A stretch of 64,000 bases of DNA from Trebonia sp963811335 (lineage in GTDB: Bacteria > Actinomycetota > Actinomycetes > Streptosporangiales > Streptosporangiaceae), in assembly GCA_963811335.1 (NCBI GenBank), contig CAWERB010000028.1, forward strand, positions 62,001 to 126,000, read 5' to 3'. The first letter of the stretch is position 1; each line of letters opens with the position of its first letter. The notes below the pieces were generated by a model. That model saw only the letters and a program-made list of their open reading frames with translations. It was not told the DNA's origin and did no database searches. Of this stretch, positions 62,346 through 64,000 are shown piece by piece. Both the position numbers and the translations under genes were made by a program.

Positions 62346-63773
62346 GTGGAAGCCAGCGAGACGGGCAGGCGCATTTTCTGGCGGCACCGGTGGCTGCTGC
62401 TGGTCTTGGTGATCCTGCCCGCGGCCGGCGTCGTGGTGCTGAAACATGACCAGCCGGTGACCTACGCGGCTACCGCGGTCGTCCAGGGCCAGGGCACCAT
62501 ACCCGACACGACGACCCAGGTGTCGGCCATCCAGAGCAGGGTGGCCTCGGTGGCGAGCGACCCGGCCACGGTGCAGTTGGCCCTCACCAAGGCCAAGGTG
62601 AACAGGGACGCGCCTCAGGTCGCCAAGCACCACATCTCGGTGACCCCGGTGAGTACGTCCGCCATCATGGACGTCACCGTCACCGACAACGACCCCCAGG
62701 TGGCCCTGACGCTGTCCACCACCCTGGCCACGATCGTGGTCGACCAGCTGAACCAGCTGGGCGTCAAGGGAAGCCCCGAGCTGGCTTCGCTCAGCCAGAC
62801 CCACGCGCAGCTCGCGGCCAGGACTAACCGCCTGCAAACCCAGCTCAACTCGGCCGGTGCCGCCAACGCGGCCACCAGCGTGCAGGTGCAGAGCCTGCTG
62901 TCGCAGCTGGCCGCGGCGGAGACGGAACTGGCCAACAACAATTCTCAGCAGCAGCAGGTGCTGGCCACTCTCACCACGGAGACTGGCGCGTCGGTGGTCA
63001 GCCTGCCCACGGACGCGGTCGCGGCGTCACAGCACGCCGCGGTATACGGAGCGCTCGCCGCGCTGCTCGGCCTGATTATCGGCCTGCTGTTCGCCGCGCT
63101 TCGCGAGGTGCTGCGGCCGACCGTGGCCCAGCCGGACGCCGGGGCCAGGGAACTGGGCGCGGTGCTGTTCGGCATCGCCGAGGAACGCGGCGGGACGATC
63201 GTAGCGCTTGGCCGTGACCTGCCCGAGCGCCTTAACCTGGCCGCGCACCGGGCCGGGGTACGCACCGTGGTGCTCACCGGGCCTGGGTCGACCGGCCGGC
63301 TGTCGTCGCTGGCCGTCCGGCTGCGCGGCCGGATGTCGCCGGTACCCGCCGACGGGCTGTCCCTGGGCACCGCCCGCCTCGATGCCGAGCGAGGCGACGA
63401 CGCGAGCCAGAACGGGAACGGCGACGGCCGACGCCCGTCCATCGTCGGCAGCGAGCACCGCACGGTCGGCCTGGCCACCACCGACCGGCCGGTCGGCGTC
63501 ACGGCAGCCCAGTCCCCGGACACGCAGCGGACGGTCGTCACCTTGAACGACATCCGGCTCGGCGCGCCGCCGTCCGACGCCGCCCTCGTGGTCGTCCTGC
63601 CCCGGTTCGCGCCGCACAGCGCGCTGGACCAGGCCGCCGACCTGGGCGTCACCGCGGACTGGCCCATCCTCGGGGTCATCGGGATCCGGCGCGTGAGCTG
63701 GCTGGGAGCGCTCATCGACCGGGATGCGTCGCGGACCAAGGCACGTAAGGGATCAGCGGGAGTAACTCGCTAG
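62346..63773 (+). CDS. Wzz-like polysaccharide chain-length protein
   Basis: 475 residues. Helix 1 (RWLLLVLVILPAAGVVVL, about 14-31), an outer region with a long coiled coil (QTHAQLAARTNRLQTQLNSA, about 150-215), helix 2 (YGALAALLGLIIGLLFAAL, about 233-251) and a ~215-residue cytosolic part. This is the polysaccharide co-polymerase plan. The cytosolic part has no Walker A and so is not an active BY-kinase; it may be a degenerate one. GTG at 62346 follows AAGGGG. Leads the next gene by 10 bases. Confidence 0.85.
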   Translation: MEASETGRRIFWRHRWLLLVLVILPAAGVVVLKHDQPVTYAATAVVQGQGTIPDTTTQVSAIQSRVASVASDPATVQLALTKAKVNRDAPQVAKHHISVTPVSTSAIMDVTVTDNDPQVALTLSTTLATIVVDQLNQLGVKGSPELASLSQTHAQLAARTNRLQTQLNSAGAANAATSVQVQSLLSQLAAAETELANNNSQQQQVLATLTTETGASVVSLPTDAVAASQHAAVYGALAALLGLIIGLLFAALREVLRPTVAQPDAGARELGAVLFGIAEERGGTIVALGRDLPERLNLAAHRAGVRTVVLTGPGSTGRLSSLAVRLRGRMSPVPADGLSLGTARLDAERGDDASQNGNGDGRRPSIVGSEHRTVGLATTDRPVGVTAAQSPDTQRTVVTLNDIRLGAPPSDAALVVVLPRFAPHSALDQAADLGVTADWPILGVIGIRRVSWLGALIDRDASRTKARKGSAGVTR

Positions 63774-63783
63774 AGGGGGGACG

Positions 63784-64000
63784 ATGACTGAGGGATGGCT
63801 CGCCGGCCGCGGCTGGCATGGCGGTTTGAGATCGCGGGACCGCCGCAGCAAGGCAGTACCCGGGCTGGCGACACTGATAGTCGGTGCCGGGTCCGCCGCC
63901 CGCACGCTCATGCGTGACCTGCGGAACTGTCCGGATTACGGGCTGCACCCCGTCGGCTTGCTCGACGACGACCCCGGCATCCTGTCCGTGTTCGGCACGC
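63784..64000 (+). CDS. start of a CapD/WbaP-like polysaccharide gene (cut by window end)
   Basis: Only about 72 residues are in the window. TLIVGAGSAARTLMRDLRNC with CPDYGLHPVGLLDDDPG is the nucleotide-binding and loop sequence found in CapD-type sugar epimerase/dehydratases and in WbaP-type initiating transferases. ATG at 63784 follows GAGGGGGG. It probably starts the glycan chain or makes its sugar. Confidence 0.7.
   Translation, partial: MTEGWLAGRGWHGGLRSRDRRSKAVPGLATLIVGAGSAARTLMRDLRNCPDYGLHPVGLLDDDPGILSVFGT

Overview
The window is high-GC actinobacterial DNA from a mycothiol-producing, probably filamentous actinomycete (Streptosporangiales-like by general impression). The evidence is a mycothiol S-conjugate amidase (mca), a HAIR-type HspR operator in front of lon, the eno-ftsB-DUF501-ppx order, many GTG/TTG starts, likely leaderless genes and divergent TetR/exporter pairs. 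I see no phage, CRISPR array or complete insertion sequence. Parts of the window carry many apparent single-base frameshifts, so either genuine gene decay or local consensus errors must be considered.

Layout. 0-10 kb: tail of a Fur-type regulator, lon with its heat-shock operator, folB, a RecQ-like helicase with a phosphoribosyltransferase-like tail, a rhodanese, an MMPL exporter with a divergent TetR regulator, and a Phd/RelE-type toxin-antitoxin pair. 10-13 kb: a lower-GC GMC oxidoreductase that seems to have split a duplicated copy of the repeat-plus-mmpL-end sequence found near 6 kb, followed by an mmpL remnant and a frameshifted membrane protein. 13-20 kb: serS, an unknown acidic protein, a small membrane protein, mca, greA, and an MFS exporter with its divergent TetR regulator. 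20-24 kb: a tandem pair of paralogues of unknown function, the upstream one a decayed pseudogene. 24-30 kb: threonine ammonia-lyase, a MoxR-type AAA ATPase with its von Willebrand A partner, an orphan FAD monooxygenase and a small Cys-rich protein.

30-44 kb is a cell-surface polysaccharide locus. Eight minus-strand genes (GT2, two GT4, a GT-C-like membrane protein, a DUF1616 protein, a flippase, a GNAT/FemAB-like protein and another GT4) run as one operon; six junctions are 4-base overlaps and one is 19 bases. A second GNAT/FemAB-like gene and an anchored GH5-like glycosidase follow. 44-50 kb: DUF2269 membrane protein, metB-cbs (transsulfuration), a thiolase, a small DUF4287-like protein, a tRNA-like gene with an odd anticodon arm, and a family-5 uracil-DNA glycosylase. 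50-54 kb: a gene-free stretch with a striking GGTAAA repeat cluster, then ppx and DUF501 (both frameshifted), ftsB and eno.

54-64 kb returns to surface and export functions: a Ser/Thr-linker membrane-anchored protein, a glycosidase-like lipoprotein, a 1033-residue secreted beta-helix/Fn3 protein with a duplicated module, an operon of phosphoesterase lipoprotein, sugar formyltransferase-like and PIG-L deacetylase genes, a Wzz-like chain-length protein and the start of a CapD/WbaP-like gene cut by the window edge. Together with 30-44 kb these suggest synthesis, N-modification, export, chain-length control and remodelling of an extracellular glycan.
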